From Halotalea alkalilenta DSM 17697 (GTDB lineage: Bacteria > Pseudomonadota > Gammaproteobacteria > Pseudomonadales > Halomonadaceae), in NCBI RefSeq assembly GCF_000621205.1, contig NZ_KK211226.1:118947-182946 (forward strand): 64,000 nucleotides of DNA. The letters are read 5' to 3'. Below, piece after piece: positions 1-9,357 of the stretch. The notes under the pieces are model-generated. The model saw only the letters and a list, made by a program, of their open reading frames with translations. It searched no databases and was not told the DNA's origin. Positions within the stretch are counted from its first letter, which is position 1. Each line of letters opens with the position of its first letter. Both the position numbers and the translations under genes were made by a program.

Positions 1-1153
1 CCGCGCGCAGATCGATACGGTAACCGCCCGCGCGGACACCGAAGGCCACATCGAAGTGGGCGGCCTCGGGGTCGAAATCGAAAAACCAAGCGTCTATCGG
101 GGTCAGATCGAAGGCGAAGTCGGGCTGGATCACCACCTCCCAGCCGCTGTCACGGAGCTTGGGCAGCGCCTCGCGGACGAACTTGAGCCAGCCCCGCTCG
201 CCGTTCATCTCGAACGCATCGCCACTTGCGGAACTCAGCGCATCGCTACGCCGGGCGGCACGCTTGAGCCCCCAGGCGGCGAGCTCGCGCTGCGCCGCGC
301 GCTCGGTCTCGAAGCGCCGGGTCACCTGCCAGCGCCGCTGGTCGCGCTCGACCACCAGCGCCTTCGGGGTCTCGCCGAACGCCAGGGTGCCGCCATAGTC
401 GAAGGCCAGCGCGGCGCGGTGGCGCTGACGCAAAGTCATGCGTCCGCTGCGCGGTTGGAACACGCGCTCGCGGAGGCTGCCAAGGGTCAGGCGAGGCACC
501 GGCGCGAAGGCATCCTCCATTGCGGCGGTCAGCGGCGGCGGCGGTGCCGGAGACCACTGGACGAGCTCCGCGCGTAGCCGCTCGGCGGCATCGACGTCGA
601 GCGGCGCCTGGGCGGCGGCGCGAACCGCCAGCTCGACCGGCAATCCGGTGTCGAGCGGCCCCACCAGGCCATGGCCGAGATCCAGATAGTGCGGCGGCGC
701 AAGCGCCAGCAGCCGCTCGAATCCCTGCGCGGGATCGACGGCGAGCCAGGCCAGCCGGTAGCGCGGCGCACGCCCGGCCAGCGCCCGCCAGTCGAAGCGC
801 ACCGCGCGGATTTCGCCCATGCGCAGCGCGAGGCCATCGACATTGTGGAGATAGAAGCGTTGGCTTGCGAGCAGCGCCTCGAGCGCCTCCCGACCGCCTT
901 CGCCGTCCAGGCGCAGGCGTTCACCGTCGCCCTGGCGAGCCGCCAGTTCGGCCAGCCGGCGATCGAGGGCGTCGGATTCATCACCGACGTCGGCGATCCC
1001 GACCCACTCGACGCCGTCGAGGCTGCCGTCACGACGCCTGCGAACCCGGTAGGCTTCGATCAGGGCGAAGTCGTCACGAGCATAGGGAGCGAGCACGTAT
1101 TCGCGCTGCCACTGCGACGCGCGGAGTTCGTCGCGAAGATAGCTCGACACCAT
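1..1153 (-). CDS. SNF2-family DEAD/DEAH helicase, N-terminal part (runs off the window)
   Basis: The minus strand is open from an ATG at 1153 to the window edge with no stop, giving about 384 residues beginning MVSSYLRDELRASQW. There are no helicase motifs yet, but a long N-terminal region of unknown fold ends in 'WFFDFDPEAAHFDVAFGV' followed by 'GGYRIDL'. This matches the segment just before the ATPase core in proteobacterial SNF2-type helicases, where one sees WFDLELG.. and then a leucine-rich stretch. The catalytic SNF2/helicase-C part would lie upstream of position 1. No good Shine-Dalgarno precedes the ATG, so the start is uncertain. The assignment rests on the family-typical pre-helicase motif and on codon structure, not on a catalytic motif. 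Confidence 0.6.
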   Translation of the reverse strand, partial: MVSSYLRDELRASQWQREYVLAPYARDDFALIEAYRVRRRRDGSLDGVEWVGIADVGDESDALDRRLAELAARQGDGERLRLDGEGGREALEALLASQRFYLHNVDGLALRMGEIRAVRFDWRALAGRAPRYRLAWLAVDPAQGFERLLALAPPHYLDLGHGLVGPLDTGLPVELAVRAAAQAPLDVDAAERLRAELVQWSPAPPPPLTAAMEDAFAPVPRLTLGSLRERVFQPRSGRMTLRQRHRAALAFDYGGTLAFGETPKALVVERDQRRWQVTRRFETERAAQRELAAWGLKRAARRSDALSSASGDAFEMNGERGWLKFVREALPKLRDSGWEVVIQPDFAFDLTPIDAWFFDFDPEAAHFDVAFGVRAGGYRIDLRA

Positions 1154-1242
1154 GGAGGAACACCTGGAATGCGAACGAAGCTTTCCATGCTATGGCGTCT
1201 CATCCTTGCTGCACAAGCCATTGGCTCAGCTCAAGGTCAGAT

Positions 1243-2523
1243 TCAGCGCCGTCGATCGCGCGGCTCGAGCGGAATCATCGCCAGCAGATGGTCGCGAATC
1301 AGCTTCTTGGCCCCACGGTTGGCGTCGACCACGCCACGTGCGGCGGCGCCAAGACGGCGCCGCCGCGCGGGGTCATCGAACAGTTCGACCAGCGTATCGC
1401 CGAGACTCGCGGCATCGTCGACCTCGATCCGCGCATTCGCACGAGCGAGCGCCTCGGCGATCTCGCTGAGGTTGGCGAGCTGCGGGCCGCTCAACACGGC
1501 AACGCCGAGCGCCGCCGGCTCGAGCAGATTGTGGCCGCCGACCGGCACCAGGGTACCGCCGACGAAGGCGACCTCTGCGCAGGCGTAGAGGCCCATCAGC
1601 TCGCCCATGGTGTCGCCGAGGTAGACCTGGGTCGTCGCGAGGATCGCATCGTCATGGCTGCGCCGCGCCACCGCCGGTGCGCCCAGCTGGTCGATGCAGA
1701 GCCCAGCGACGGCGTCGAAGCGCTGCGGATGGCGCGGCACCAGGATCAGCAGCGCCTCGGGGTAGCGGCTGCGCAGCCGCGCATGGGCCTCGAGCGCGGC
1801 GCGCTCCTCACCCTCGTGGGTCGACGCGGCGATCCACACCGGACGCGGGCCGATCCGCTCGCGCAGCGCCTCGCCCAAGGCCCGCGCCGCCTCGTCGACT
1901 TCGAGGTCGAACTTGAGCGCACCGGCCACGGTGATCCGCTTCACCGGCAGGCCGAGGGCGCGAAAACGCTTGCCGTCCTCGCCGCTCTTCACCGCCGCCC
2001 AGTTGATCCTGATCAGCATGTCGCCGACCAGCCGCTTGAAGCGCAGGTAGCGCTTGAACCCACGCTCGGTGATCCGCGCATTGATCAGCGCGATCGGCAC
2101 ATGGTGGTCGGCGGCGGCGTGGATCAGGTTCGGCCACAGCTCGGTCTCGACGATCACCAGCAGCTCCGGGTCGAGCAGACGCACCATCCGTCGCGTGGCA
2201 GCGGGGAAGTCCAAGGCAATGAAGTAATGACTCACTTCGCTGCCGAACAGCGCGGCTACGCGCTCTGCCCCAGTGGCGGTCATGGTGGTGACGACCACCC
2301 GGTGCTCCGGGTTGTCATCGATCAGCGCGCGGATCACGGGCGCCGCCGTGACCACCTCGCCGACCGAGGCGGCGTGCACCCACAGCACTCGCTGGCCGCG
2401 ATGGTCGGGAATCCGGCCGAGCCGCTCGGCGCGCGAGCGCCCGGGCAGCTGCTCGCGCCAGACTCGCTTCCACACCAGCGGGGAGAGCGCGTAGAACAGG
2501 CCGCTGTAGAGTCGTCTTCCCAC
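1243..2523 (-). CDS. waaA: 3-deoxy-D-manno-octulosonic acid (Kdo) transferase
   Basis: Predicted GT30 enzyme that transfers Kdo from CMP-Kdo to lipid IVA at the inner face of the cytoplasmic membrane, the first step of LPS core assembly. It has 426 residues, the usual family length. The N-terminal hydrophobic anchor is followed by the conserved WVHAASVGEV block containing the presumed catalytic Glu, then VETELWPN, and near the C-terminus GGTLVPVGGHNLLEPA, which binds the nucleotide sugar. The start is a GTG (2521-2523) with an AGGAG eight bases upstream, inside the 3' end of hldE; only four bases separate the two genes, so they are probably co-transcribed. Presence of kdkA nearby suggests the enzyme could be monofunctional (one Kdo), as in Haemophilus; this is an inference. 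Confidence 0.95.
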   Translation of the reverse strand: MGRRLYSGLFYALSPLVWKRVWREQLPGRSRAERLGRIPDHRGQRVLWVHAASVGEVVTAAPVIRALIDDNPEHRVVVTTMTATGAERVAALFGSEVSHYFIALDFPAATRRMVRLLDPELLVIVETELWPNLIHAAADHHVPIALINARITERGFKRYLRFKRLVGDMLIRINWAAVKSGEDGKRFRALGLPVKRITVAGALKFDLEVDEAARALGEALRERIGPRPVWIAASTHEGEERAALEAHARLRSRYPEALLILVPRHPQRFDAVAGLCIDQLGAPAVARRSHDDAILATTQVYLGDTMGELMGLYACAEVAFVGGTLVPVGGHNLLEPAALGVAVLSGPQLANLSEIAEALARANARIEVDDAASLGDTLVELFDDPARRRRLGAAARGVVDANRGAKKLIRDHLLAMIPLEPRDRRR

Positions 2524-2527
2524 CCGC

Positions 2528-3961
2528 TCACTCCTGGCCGCGGATCGCGTCGATCAGCGCGCTGGTCGATACGCCGCGCTCGAAGCCGAGCACCTTGACC
2601 TCGCCACCGTTGGCGAGCACCGCCTCGTGCCCGGCGATCTGTTCGACCGAGTAATCACCACCCTTGACCAGCACGTCCGGCAGCACCGCCTCGATCAGCC
2701 GCTGCGGCGTGTCCTCGCTGAACGGAATCACCCAATCGACCGCGGCCAAGGCGCCGAGTACCCGCATCCGCCGGTCGAGCGGGTTGACCGGCCGGCTCGG
2801 CCCCTTGAGCCGGGCCACCGAAGCGTCGTCGTTGACCGCCACGATCAGCCGATCGCCGAGCCGGCGGGCCTGCTCGAGATAGCCGACGTGGCCGGAGTGG
2901 AGGATGTCGAAGCAGCCGTTGGTCATCACCACCCGCTCGCCGCGCTGCTGGGCCGCCCGCACCATCCGGATCAGTGCCATCTCATCCCCCTCGCCGCTCT
3001 CTTCCGCGCTCAGCCCGTACTCGTGCAGCGCACCGTAGAGCTCGGCCATGGTCAGCGTCGCGGTGCCGGGCTTGGCCACCACCAGTCCGGCGGAGAAGTT
3101 GGCCAGCCATAGCGCATCGTCGAGGCTCTGGCCGGCGGCGAGCGCCAGGCCGAGAATCCCGATCACGGTGTCGCCCGCGCCGGTGACGTCGTACACCTCG
3201 CGGGCATGGGTCGGCAGGTGCAAGGGCGGCACGCCCTCGCGGATCAGCACCATGCCGCGTTCGGAGAGGGTCACCAGCAGCGCCTCGAGCTCGAGCTCCA
3301 CACGCAGCCGCTCCCCCTTGGCGAACAGCTCGGCATCGTTCTCACTACGCCCCATCACCGCCTCGAATTCGCTGAGGTTGGGAGTGAGCACGCTAGCGCC
3401 GCGATAGCGGGAGAAATCGGTGCCCTTGGGATCGACCAGCACGCGCTTGCCTTGGGCACGACCGAGCTGGATCAGCGTCTGGACCCTGGAGAGGGTGCCC
3501 TTGCCGTAGTCGGAGAGGATCATCAGGTCGCACTCCGGGAGCGCGCGCGCGACCTGCTCCTCCAGCGGCGAAGTGTCGACCGAGGCGAGCGGGCTTTCGA
3601 AGTCGAGCCGGATCAGCTGCTGGCTGCGGCTCATCACGCGCAGCTTGGTGATCGTCGGCACCGAGCGACTGGCGTGGAACAGCGGCTCGACCCCGGCGGC
3701 GACCAGGGCGCGTTCGAGCAGGGTGGCGTTGTCGTCGACCCCGACGACCCCGGCCAAGCGGCTCTGCGCGCCCAGCGAGGCGATGTTGAGCGCCACGTTG
3801 GCGGCCCCGCCGGGACGGTCCTCGACCTCGTCGACCCGCACCACCGGCACCGGCGCTTCGGGAGAGATCCGCGAGGTCGGGCCATGCCAGTAGCGGTCGA
3901 GCATCACATCGCCGACGACCAGCAGGCGGGCGGCATCGAAAGCGTTCAGGTCAAGCTTCAC
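2528..3961 (-). CDS. hldE: Bifunctional heptose 7-phosphate kinase / heptose 1-phosphate adenylyltransferase
   Basis: Two-domain enzyme (477 residues, the family norm) making ADP-D,D-heptose for the LPS core. The N-terminal ribokinase-like domain (about 1-320) shows [14 protein letters not shown] and the [11 protein letters not shown] anion-hole/catalytic motif. The C-terminal nucleotidyltransferase domain (about 345-470) begins [17 protein letters not shown], containing the HxGH signature. The start is a GTG at 3959-3961 with GGAG seven bases upstream. It overlaps the 3' end of the upstream heptosyltransferase gene by 11 bases and is followed closely by waaA. With gmhB (18.1 kb) and hldD (13.1 kb), most of the ADP-heptose pathway is in this window; gmhA was not seen. 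Confidence 0.96.
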   Translation of the reverse strand: MKLDLNAFDAARLLVVGDVMLDRYWHGPTSRISPEAPVPVVRVDEVEDRPGGAANVALNIASLGAQSRLAGVVGVDDNATLLERALVAAGVEPLFHASRSVPTITKLRVMSRSQQLIRLDFESPLASVDTSPLEEQVARALPECDLMILSDYGKGTLSRVQTLIQLGRAQGKRVLVDPKGTDFSRYRGASVLTPNLSEFEAVMGRSENDAELFAKGERLRVELELEALLVTLSERGMVLIREGVPPLHLPTHAREVYDVTGAGDTVIGILGLALAAGQSLDDALWLANFSAGLVVAKPGTATLTMAELYGALHEYGLSAEESGEGDEMALIRMVRAAQQRGERVVMTNGCFDILHSGHVGYLEQARRLGDRLIVAVNDDASVARLKGPSRPVNPLDRRMRVLGALAAVDWVIPFSEDTPQRLIEAVLPDVLVKGGDYSVEQIAGHEAVLANGGEVKVLGFERGVSTSALIDAIRGQE

Positions 3962-5087
3962 GAGGATTCTCCGAAGAGCGGGAGGAAGTGGCGGCGGTAT
4001 CGAAGATCAGCCGGTCGAGCTGGGCGCAGACCTCTTCGCTGGTGATCAGCGCCATCGCGTCGGGATGGCGCACCCGTGCGCCCCAGCTGATCTGGTCGGG
4101 GGACTTGTGCATGAAGGTGCGCACCGCGTCAGGGTAGCGATTGACCACGTAGTCGCGCCACAGGTAGGGCGCGGCGCGATCGGGGTTGGTGGTGGCATAG
4201 AGCCCGACCACTGGCGTGCCGAGGGCATTGGCCATGTGTACCGGCCCCGAGTCCGGCGCGATCACTACCCGCGCACGCGCGATCAGCGCCAGCAGCCCCT
4301 TGAGCGAAGTGCGTCCGAGCAGGTCGACCGGCGCCCCCTCGCCGAGGTGGGCGCAGAGCGCCTGGATCCGGGCGACCATTTCGCGCTCGGCGGTGCTGGT
4401 GCCGCCGGTGAGGAAAGAGGTCAGGCCATGGCGATGCCAGGCGTGTTCGATCACCGCGGCGTAGCCCTCGGCCGACCAGTTGCGGAAGTTGCGCAGCCTC
4501 GGGTTGGCGCAGGGGCTGATCACCAGCGCCCGGCGCCCGGCGAGCAGGCCCTCGGCTTCGGCCTCGGCGGCGTCGGGAATCGCCAGGTCCCAGCGCAGCC
4601 GGGAGAGCTCCTGCTCGGCGTCGAGCCCGAGGGCGACCGCGAAGTCCATGAACGACTCGAGCACGTGGGCATGCGGATGCGGCGCGATCCGCCGGTTGGT
4701 GAACCAGGTCTGCCAATCCTTGGAGCGCTCGCTGTCATAGCCGATTCGCACGCGGGTCTTGAGTCCGAGCGAGAGGATGCTCGCGCGCAGCGACTGCTGC
4801 ATGTGCAGCAGCAGGTCGAAGCGAGTGTCACCGAGGCTTAGCCACAGCGCGCGCATCCCCTTGAATCCGGTGGCTTTGTCGTAGACCACCAGCTCGACCC
4901 CGTCGATCCCGCTGAGTAGACTGTATTCGGCCTTGCCGACGATCCAGGTGATCCTTGCTTCCGGCCAGCGGCGCGCCAGCGCACGCACGGTGGGTACCAG
5001 GTTGCAGACGTCACCCAGGGCCGAGAGCCGCAGCACGCAGATGTGGCCAGGGCGTGCTGGCAAGGGTTGTTTCATGCGAATGACCAT
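3951..5087 (-). CDS. Glycosyltransferase family 9 (heptosyltransferase-like)
   Basis: 378-residue GT9 protein likely to add a heptose or related sugar to the LPS inner core. The N-terminus has the family pattern [21 protein letters not shown] with a [11 protein letters not shown] strand, and the C-terminal half has [16 protein letters not shown] and [21 protein letters not shown], the ADP-heptose binding and catalytic region. It is closest in feel to the WaaC/WaaQ group, but acceptor specificity cannot be read from sequence. It overlaps hldE by 11 bases and so should be translationally coupled. A second in-frame ATG at 5075 ([10 protein letters not shown]) is an equally good start; neither has a strong ribosome-binding site. 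Confidence 0.88.
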   Translation of the reverse strand: MVIRMKQPLPARPGHICVLRLSALGDVCNLVPTVRALARRWPEARITWIVGKAEYSLLSGIDGVELVVYDKATGFKGMRALWLSLGDTRFDLLLHMQQSLRASILSLGLKTRVRIGYDSERSKDWQTWFTNRRIAPHPHAHVLESFMDFAVALGLDAEQELSRLRWDLAIPDAAEAEAEGLLAGRRALVISPCANPRLRNFRNWSAEGYAAVIEHAWHRHGLTSFLTGGTSTAEREMVARIQALCAHLGEGAPVDLLGRTSLKGLLALIARARVVIAPDSGPVHMANALGTPVVGLYATTNPDRAAPYLWRDYVVNRYPDAVRTFMHKSPDQISWGARVRHPDAMALITSEEVCAQLDRLIFDTAATSSRSSENPREA

Positions 5088-5204
5088 GTCTGGTTGGCGA
5101 TGCTCTGACCGGCGCCCGCCGCCGCCATCGACGACGCGCCCCGGTCCAATGGGGCCGCGCGCCGTTCTCCTTCACTTGCACGGAACCTAGCAAGCCGCTC
5201 ATCC

Positions 5205-5954
5205 ATGCCAATCATCCGCTCACGACGCGCGAATGCGCACATTCTATATGATGCCGATCGTCTTTGCGGCGTCGCCGGGAAACCGGGCGACGCACCGAGC
5301 GAGGGGATCGATCCGGCGCTGTTCGAGCCGCGCTTCTGGACGCAGCGCAAGGCGGTGGTGGCGCGCGCCCCGGGGCGCGGCGAAAGCCTGTTCGTCGAAC
5401 CGGGGGAGCTCGCCCGCACGACCGACGAGCAGTGGGTATTGCGCCCCTACCGGCGCGGTGGCGCGGTGGCGCGGGTGAGCGAGAAACGCTACCTGTGGCG
5501 CGGCGCCGAACGCTCGCGGGCATTTTTGGAGCTGCGCCTCACCGCGCGGCTTCACGCCGAGGGGCTGTCGGTACCGCCGCCGGTCGGCGCCTGCGTGTGG
5601 CGATTCGGCCTCGGCTACGAGGCGGCGCTGCTGAGTGTGAGGATTCCCGGCGCCCAGGCGCTTGCCGCGCGGCTCGAGGGGATCGATCGATCGACCCTGG
5701 AGGCGGTCGGCGCGCTGATCCGCCAGGCCCACGCACGAGGTCTCGACCATGTCGATCTCAACGCGCGCAATCTGCTGATCGACCCCGAGGGCCGCCCCTG
5801 GATGATCGATCTCGACCGCTGCCGGCTGCGTCCACCCGGGCGCTGGCGCGAAAACAACCTGGTGCGGCTCGAGCGCTCGCTGGCCAAGTTCGCCCCCGGC
5901 CGCGAGCACGAGCTGATCACCGCGATCCGCGACGGCTACGCGGCCCCGGTGTAG
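5205..5954 (+). CDS. kdkA: 3-deoxy-D-manno-octulosonic acid kinase
   Basis: 249-residue Kdo kinase that phosphorylates the 4-OH of Kdo on lipid A precursors with ATP. Visible motifs are LRPYRRGGAVARVSEKRYL in the N-lobe and the kinase-like catalytic loop HARGLDHVDLNARNLLI followed by WMIDLDRCRL, which carries the metal-binding Asp. Length and motif order match KdkA/WaaP-type LPS kinases. It is divergent from the GT9 gene upstream (117-bp shared promoter region) and converges on the GT4 gene, overlapping it by 19 bases tail to tail. In Haemophilus, KdkA accompanies a monofunctional Kdo transferase, so one phosphorylated Kdo in the core is a testable inference. Confidence 0.9.
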   Translation: MPIIRSRRANAHILYDADRLCGVAGKPGDAPSEGIDPALFEPRFWTQRKAVVARAPGRGESLFVEPGELARTTDEQWVLRPYRRGGAVARVSEKRYLWRGAERSRAFLELRLTARLHAEGLSVPPPVGACVWRFGLGYEAALLSVRIPGAQALAARLEGIDRSTLEAVGALIRQAHARGLDHVDLNARNLLIDPEGRPWMIDLDRCRLRPPGRWRENNLVRLERSLAKFAPGREHELITAIRDGYAAPV

Positions 5955-7054
5955 TAGCCGATCAGCGCTTCGACGTGGCGCCCGAGTTCGAACGACTGCT
6001 CGACCCGCAGCCTTCCGGCGGCGCCCAGCGCCGCCCGGCGAGCGGGATCGCGCTCGAGCGCGAGCATCGCGTCGCGCCAGCCGTCGACATCCTCCGCGCC
6101 GACCAAGAGCCCGGTATTCGCGGTGACGATCTCGGGCAAGGCCCCCGCATCGGCACAGATCACCGCCCGTCCAGCCGCCATCGCCTCGATCGCGGTGAGC
6201 CCGAAGGCCTCGTTGCGCGAGGGCACGCAGACGATGTCGAGCGCGGCGAGCACCTGCGGCAGGTCGGCGCGAAAGCCGCTGAAGCGTACCCGCCCGCCCA
6301 GGCCCAGCGCCTCGATGCGGCGGTCGAGTTCGGCGACGAAGCGTACATCGCTGCCTTCCCGAGCTTCCCGCCCGCCGATGATCAGCCCCTCGATGCGACT
6401 CTCGGCGGGCAGTCTCGCCAGCGCCTCGAGCCACACCAAGTGCCCCTTGCCATCGGTGAGCCGTCCCGGCAGACCGACCGCGACGCGCTGTTCATCGATA
6501 CCGAGCGAGGCGCGCAGCGCGCTGCGCGCCCCGGCTGCCAGCCCAGCAGGATGGCAGGCCAGGTCGAGTCCCTGGTAGAGCCGCGCCAGCCGTTCGCTCG
6601 GCACCGGCAGCGCGCGCCGGTTGCGCGCAAGCGTCGCGTCGCTGATCGCCAGCACCTGGTCGACCCGGCCGTAGGCCCAGCGATGATAGAGATCATGCTT
6701 CGGCTTGCTCACCCCCATGTGCTCGGTGAACACCAGTCTCAGCGAGGGATCGAGGGTCTTGAGCAGCGCGCCGATGCGCAGGTCGCTGGATTTGTGACAG
6801 TGCACCACCGAGATGCCGCGCCGGCGAACGAAGCGCGAGAGCGCGACGATTCCCAGCAGCGCGCGCGCCCGGCTGGCGCAGCTGAACACCTCGACACCGG
6901 CGGCGCGCATGCTTCGCTCGACGCTGGAACCGGCGATCGCCGCGCCATACACTTGCCACCCTTGCGACTCGAGCTCCGCGATGATCCTCGATGGATACAT
7001 CTCGAGCCCGCCCCAGCCGGTCGAGAGGCAGAGCTGGAGCACTTTATGGGTCAT
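5936..7054 (-). CDS. Glycosyltransferase family 4
   Basis: 372-residue GT-B enzyme likely involved in LPS core or surface polysaccharide assembly. The N-terminal domain has STGWGGLEMYPSRI, and the C-terminal donor-binding domain has GLPGRLTDGKGHLVWLEAL and the EX7E-type motif PSRNEAFGLTAIEAMAAGR. These are diagnostic for GT4 but do not name the sugar. Its 3' end overlaps kdkA by 19 bases in convergent orientation. The gene is divergent from the next GT9 gene (7116), leaving about 60 bases for both promoters. Its position among waa-type genes supports a core-oligosaccharide role. Confidence 0.88.
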   Translation of the reverse strand: MTHKVLQLCLSTGWGGLEMYPSRIIAELESQGWQVYGAAIAGSSVERSMRAAGVEVFSCASRARALLGIVALSRFVRRRGISVVHCHKSSDLRIGALLKTLDPSLRLVFTEHMGVSKPKHDLYHRWAYGRVDQVLAISDATLARNRRALPVPSERLARLYQGLDLACHPAGLAAGARSALRASLGIDEQRVAVGLPGRLTDGKGHLVWLEALARLPAESRIEGLIIGGREAREGSDVRFVAELDRRIEALGLGGRVRFSGFRADLPQVLAALDIVCVPSRNEAFGLTAIEAMAAGRAVICADAGALPEIVTANTGLLVGAEDVDGWRDAMLALERDPARRAALGAAGRLRVEQSFELGRHVEALIGYYTGAA

Positions 7055-7115
7055 ACGCGCTTCCTGTATCGACTATGGTGATCCGCGACCAGCCCCCGTT
7101 AGGAGAGAAGAGGCC

Positions 7116-8162
7116 ATGACCGCCAAGCCCCGTATCCTCGTCGTACGCAACGACAAGCTCGGCGACTTCATGCTCGCCTGGCCGGCCTTGAGAACGCTGC
7201 GCGAGGGATCGAAGGCGAATCACATCGCGGTGCTGGTGCCCGACTACACAGCGCCCCTGGCGCGGGTCTGCCCCTGGGTAGACGAGGTGATCGTCGACCC
7301 CGGCCCCAAGGGCGACCGCGAGCTGCTGGCGCAGCTGCGCGAGGGACGCTTCGACGCCCTGCTGACGCTCTTCTCCACCTCGAGGATCGGCTGGCTGGGC
7401 TTTCGCGCCGGGATCGCACTGCGCATGGCGCCTGCGACCAAATGGGCGCAGCTATTCTACAACGCGCGCATTCGCCAGCGCAGATCGCGCTCGGAGAAAC
7501 CCGAGTATCGCTACAACGTCGAACTCGCCGAGCGGCTGCTAGACCGCTTGGGCCAGCGAGCGCCCGAGACCGCGCCGCCCTACTGGCCAATCAGCCCCGA
7601 GCAGCGCCAGGCGGAGCGACAACGGATCGCGGCCGAGTGCGGGCTGGACCCCGACCGCCCCTGGTGGTTTCTCCACCCGGGCAGCGGCGGCTCGGCGGTC
7701 AACCTCAGCGCCGAACGCTACGTCGAACTCATCACCAGGGTCCACGCCCGGCTGGAGCGTCCAGCCGGCTGGCTGGTCACCTTCGGCCCGAACGAACAAG
7801 CCAACGCCGAGTGGGTACGCGCCGAACTCGCCGCCTCCGGCGTCGATGCCAGGCTGATGCCCAAGCGCGAAGGGCTCGCCGGGTTCGCCTGCTCGCTCGC
7901 GGCCGGCGACGGCATGATCGCCGGCTCGACCGGGCCGCTGCACATCGCCGGCTGCCTCGATCTCGGCACCGTCGGCTTCTATCCGGCCAAACGCTCCGCC
8001 ACTTCGCTGCGCTGGCAGACCTGCAACGACGCATCGAAGCGGCTCGCCTTCAGCCCGCCTGCCGATGGCGATCCGGCCGCCGCCACCGACATGAGCCGGA
8101 TCGACCTCGACGCCGCCGCAGCGCCGATCGCGGCGCTGATCGAGCGCCTGCGTTTCACGTGA
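7116..8162 (+). CDS. Glycosyltransferase family 9
   Basis: 348-residue GT9 protein. The N-terminus ILVVRNDKLGDFMLAWPALRTL is the heptosyltransferase signature (RxDxxGD), and the C-terminal part has WFLHPGSGGSAVNLSAERY and AGSTGPLHIAGCLDLGTVGFY. The donor is probably a nucleotide-activated heptose or similar sugar; the acceptor is unknown. The start at 7116 has a strong AGGAGAGAAGAGG just upstream; longer reading frames 5' of this overlap the divergent GT4 gene and are not supported. The TGA stop (8160-8162) lies inside a parS palindrome, so the last codons are part of a DNA-binding site for ParB. Confidence 0.88.
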   Translation: MTAKPRILVVRNDKLGDFMLAWPALRTLREGSKANHIAVLVPDYTAPLARVCPWVDEVIVDPGPKGDRELLAQLREGRFDALLTLFSTSRIGWLGFRAGIALRMAPATKWAQLFYNARIRQRRSRSEKPEYRYNVELAERLLDRLGQRAPETAPPYWPISPEQRQAERQRIAAECGLDPDRPWWFLHPGSGGSAVNLSAERYVELITRVHARLERPAGWLVTFGPNEQANAEWVRAELAASGVDARLMPKREGLAGFACSLAAGDGMIAGSTGPLHIAGCLDLGTVGFYPAKRSATSLRWQTCNDASKRLAFSPPADGDPAAATDMSRIDLDAAAAPIAALIERLRFT

Positions 8163-8166
8163 AACG
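8151..8166. promoter_or_regulatory. parS: parS centromere-like site 1
   Basis: CGTTTCACGTGAAACG is a perfect 16-bp palindrome whose inner 14 bases match the ParB-binding consensus TGTTTCACGTGAAACA. It sits at the convergent junction of the GT9 gene and the nitronate monooxygenase gene and contains the GT9 stop codon. Confidence 0.9.
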
Positions 8167-8184
8167 TGCCCACCGCAGGTGCAT

Positions 8185-9276
8185 CTAACGTTCGGCTCTG
8201 GGGGTCTCGTCGAGCGCCTCGATGACCGCTGCCGCGTCGAGCTCGGCGGCCAACCGCGCGAGCAGCTGCGCGGCCCCCATCCGCCGCAGCCGCGCCACAC
8301 CCTGACCGGCCCACAGCGACAGATACTCGGCATCGTTGCGCCGCGCGCCCTCGGCGCGCATCGCTGCGGTCAGGGCATTCTGCAGCGGGTAATCGGGCGC
8401 TTCGCGCTCGAACTCACCGAGCAGCCTCATCGCACGGTTAGGCAGGCCCCGCGCGGCGCGTCCAGAAAAGCTTCGGGTCAGCCGAGTCTCCCCGCTCGCC
8501 GCTTCGAGCGCCTCCTTGTAGGCGGCGGGGATGCCGCTCTCATCGCAGGCGAGGAAGGCGGTGCCGAGCTGGGCGGCCTGGGCGCCCCGAGCGAGCAGGG
8601 CGGCAATTTCAGTCCCGTCCATCACTCCGCCGGCAGCGATCACCGGCAGGTCGATCGCCTCGACGCAGGCTTCGACCAGCGCGCCGGTATCGTGCAGCGC
8701 TTCGTCAATAGGGCCGATGAAGGTGCCACGGTGGCCGCCCGCCTGGGCGCCCTGGGCGCATACCGCGTAGGCGCCGGCACGCTCCCAGGCGATCGCCTCC
8801 TCGACCCGGGTCGCGGTGCCGATCACCAGGCTCTCGGCCGCGTGCAGCCGCTCGACGGTCAGCGGGTCGAGGATGCCGAAGGTGAAGCTGGCTACCGCCG
8901 GGCGACACTCGAGCAGCGCATGGAGCTGCTCGTCGAACGGCTGGCACCAGCGGGTGGGAAGCGATGGCTCGATACCCAGCTCGGCGTGCAGCGGCGCGAG
9001 TCTCGCCCAGGCAGCCTCGATCTCGCCCGGATCGGGTTCTGGTGTGTCGAGGATGAAGAGGTTGATCGCGAAGGGGCGGTCGGTGAGCTCACGAATCCCG
9101 GCGACCGCATCGACGATCTGCTCGGGCGAGAGCATCGCCGCCGCCAGCGAGCCGAGACCTCCTGCGTTGGAGACCGCGGCGACCAGCGCAGGGGTAGTGG
9201 CGCCACCAGCCATCGGCGCTTGAATGATCGGCAGACCCAGGCCAAGGGTGCGAGTGAGCGCGGTGGAGGGAATCAT
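8185..9276 (-). CDS. Nitronate monooxygenase (2-nitropropane dioxygenase family)
   Basis: FMN-dependent TIM-barrel oxygenase, 363 residues, predicted to oxidise alkyl nitronates such as propionate-3-nitronate. Near the N-terminus GLGLPIIQAPMAGG forms the FMN phosphate region. The catalytic His motif AQGAQAGGHRGTF follows in mid-protein, and IAAGGVMDGTEIAALLARGAQAAQLGTAFL is the typical C-terminal FMN loop. The start at 9276 is preceded by AAGGAG at good spacing; an upstream in-frame start (9333) adds 19 unrelated residues and is rejected. It is unrelated to the flanking LPS genes. The physiological substrate is unknown; detoxification of nitro compounds is the usual proposal. Confidence 0.9.
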   Translation of the reverse strand: MIPSTALTRTLGLGLPIIQAPMAGGATTPALVAAVSNAGGLGSLAAAMLSPEQIVDAVAGIRELTDRPFAINLFILDTPEPDPGEIEAAWARLAPLHAELGIEPSLPTRWCQPFDEQLHALLECRPAVASFTFGILDPLTVERLHAAESLVIGTATRVEEAIAWERAGAYAVCAQGAQAGGHRGTFIGPIDEALHDTGALVEACVEAIDLPVIAAGGVMDGTEIAALLARGAQAAQLGTAFLACDESGIPAAYKEALEAASGETRLTRSFSGRAARGLPNRAMRLLGEFEREAPDYPLQNALTAAMRAEGARRNDAEYLSLWAGQGVARLRRMGAAQLLARLAAELDAAAVIEALDETPRAER

Positions 9277-9357
9277 CGGCGGGCTCCTTGATCCAGTGGG
9301 GGCATGGCTTCCATTCAAGCATGCCCGCCGCAAGGCGGCGTTAAGACCTTGGCAGCT

